Source: Zymomonas sp. (GTDB lineage Bacteria > Pseudomonadota > Alphaproteobacteria > Sphingomonadales > Sphingomonadaceae). Taken from it: a stretch of DNA of 14,796 nt. Every line of letters begins with the position of its first letter. The stretch's first letter is position 1. A program made the translations under genes and the position numbers. Positions 14,726 to 14,796 of this stretch are shown one piece after another. The stretch lies in the NCBI RefSeq assembly GCF_020216885.1, contig NZ_JAIWON010000072.1:1-14796 (forward strand). The letters are read 5' to 3'. The notes beneath the pieces were generated by a model, which saw nothing but the letters and a program-made list of their open reading frames with translations, searched no databases and was not told where the DNA came from.

Positions 14726-14796
14726 TCAGGCCTGCCCGCGGTTGAGCACCTCCAGGCCGACCTTGCCGGCGGCGATCTCGCGCAGGGCGATGACGG
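14726..14796 (-). CDS. rpoZ: C-terminal fragment of RNA polymerase omega subunit from a high-GC bacterium
   Basis: On the minus strand the last bases of the window read V-I-A-L-R-E-I-A-A-G-K followed by VGLEVLNRGQA and a TGA stop at 14728-14726. ALREIAAGK preceded by V-(V/I) is the conserved C-terminal core of the omega subunit, which helps assemble and stabilise RNA polymerase, and the stop a short way after it fits its usual end. Only 23 full codons are visible. GC content here is about 77%, far above the rest of the window, and neither orientation nor gene context fits the hopanoid operon. It is most likely foreign DNA joined by artefact. The version with AAGKV recalls delta-proteobacterial or related omega proteins more than alphaproteobacterial ones; that lineage guess is weak. 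Confidence 0.6.
   Translation of the reverse strand, partial: VIALREIAAGKVGLEVLNRGQA

Noticed and set aside
14621..14796. Single open frame from ATG 14621 to the window end, as if one protein
   Set aside because: The frame stays open only by chance across a sharp GC jump. The high-GC half is better explained as the antisense strand of rpoZ with its own stop.

Overview
The first ~14.71 kb looks like the chromosome of an alphaproteobacterium with moderate GC. Zymomonas mobilis (Sphingomonadales) or a very close relative is the best fit. This rests on recalled family resemblance, codon style and the hopanoid gene set, not on a database search. All genes are intact except the two cut at the window edges. 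I see no tRNA, rRNA, insertion sequence, CRISPR array or integrase.

Layout, left to right. (1) Positions 1-859, minus strand: the N-terminal three quarters of nagA (N-acetylglucosamine-6-phosphate deacetylase). (2) Positions 935-5896: a divergent multidrug-efflux locus. A TetR-type regulator lies on the minus strand; a NodT/OprM-type outer-membrane lipoprotein, an EmrA-type adaptor and an EmrB-type 14-helix MFS pump lie on the plus strand. Two matching operator-like sequences exactly 60 bp apart sit in the divergent region. (3) Positions 5948-10902: a purine salvage module with a CNT nucleoside transporter, an AzgA-type purine-base permease, a secreted 'purine nucleoside permease' (NUP) protein that looks like a nucleoside-phosphorylase-fold enzyme, and a deaminase whose residues fit adenine deaminase better than adenosine deaminase. 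Together they suggest cleavage of purine nucleosides in the periplasm, uptake of the base, and deamination of adenine to hypoxanthine, with the CNT carrier importing intact nucleosides in parallel. (4) Positions 10991-14451: hpnI-hpnJ-hpnK, the genes that turn bacteriohopanetetrol into its glucosamine and cyclitol-ether forms, followed at 14621 by the first ~30 codons of a membrane protein that is hpnL by position.

The last ~80 bases do not belong with the rest. From about 14711 the GC content jumps to about 77%. The minus strand there reads as the C-terminus of an RNA polymerase omega subunit (rpoZ), with its own stop codon, from a high-GC bacterium. This is most simply a chimeric join (assembly, clone or library artefact) that truncates hpnL.

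I did not find a clearly new defence or mobile system. The most useful leads are the chimeric end, the periplasmic NUP/AzgA/adenine-deaminase pathway, the paired operators, and a 16-bp tandem repeat across the end of the AzgA gene.
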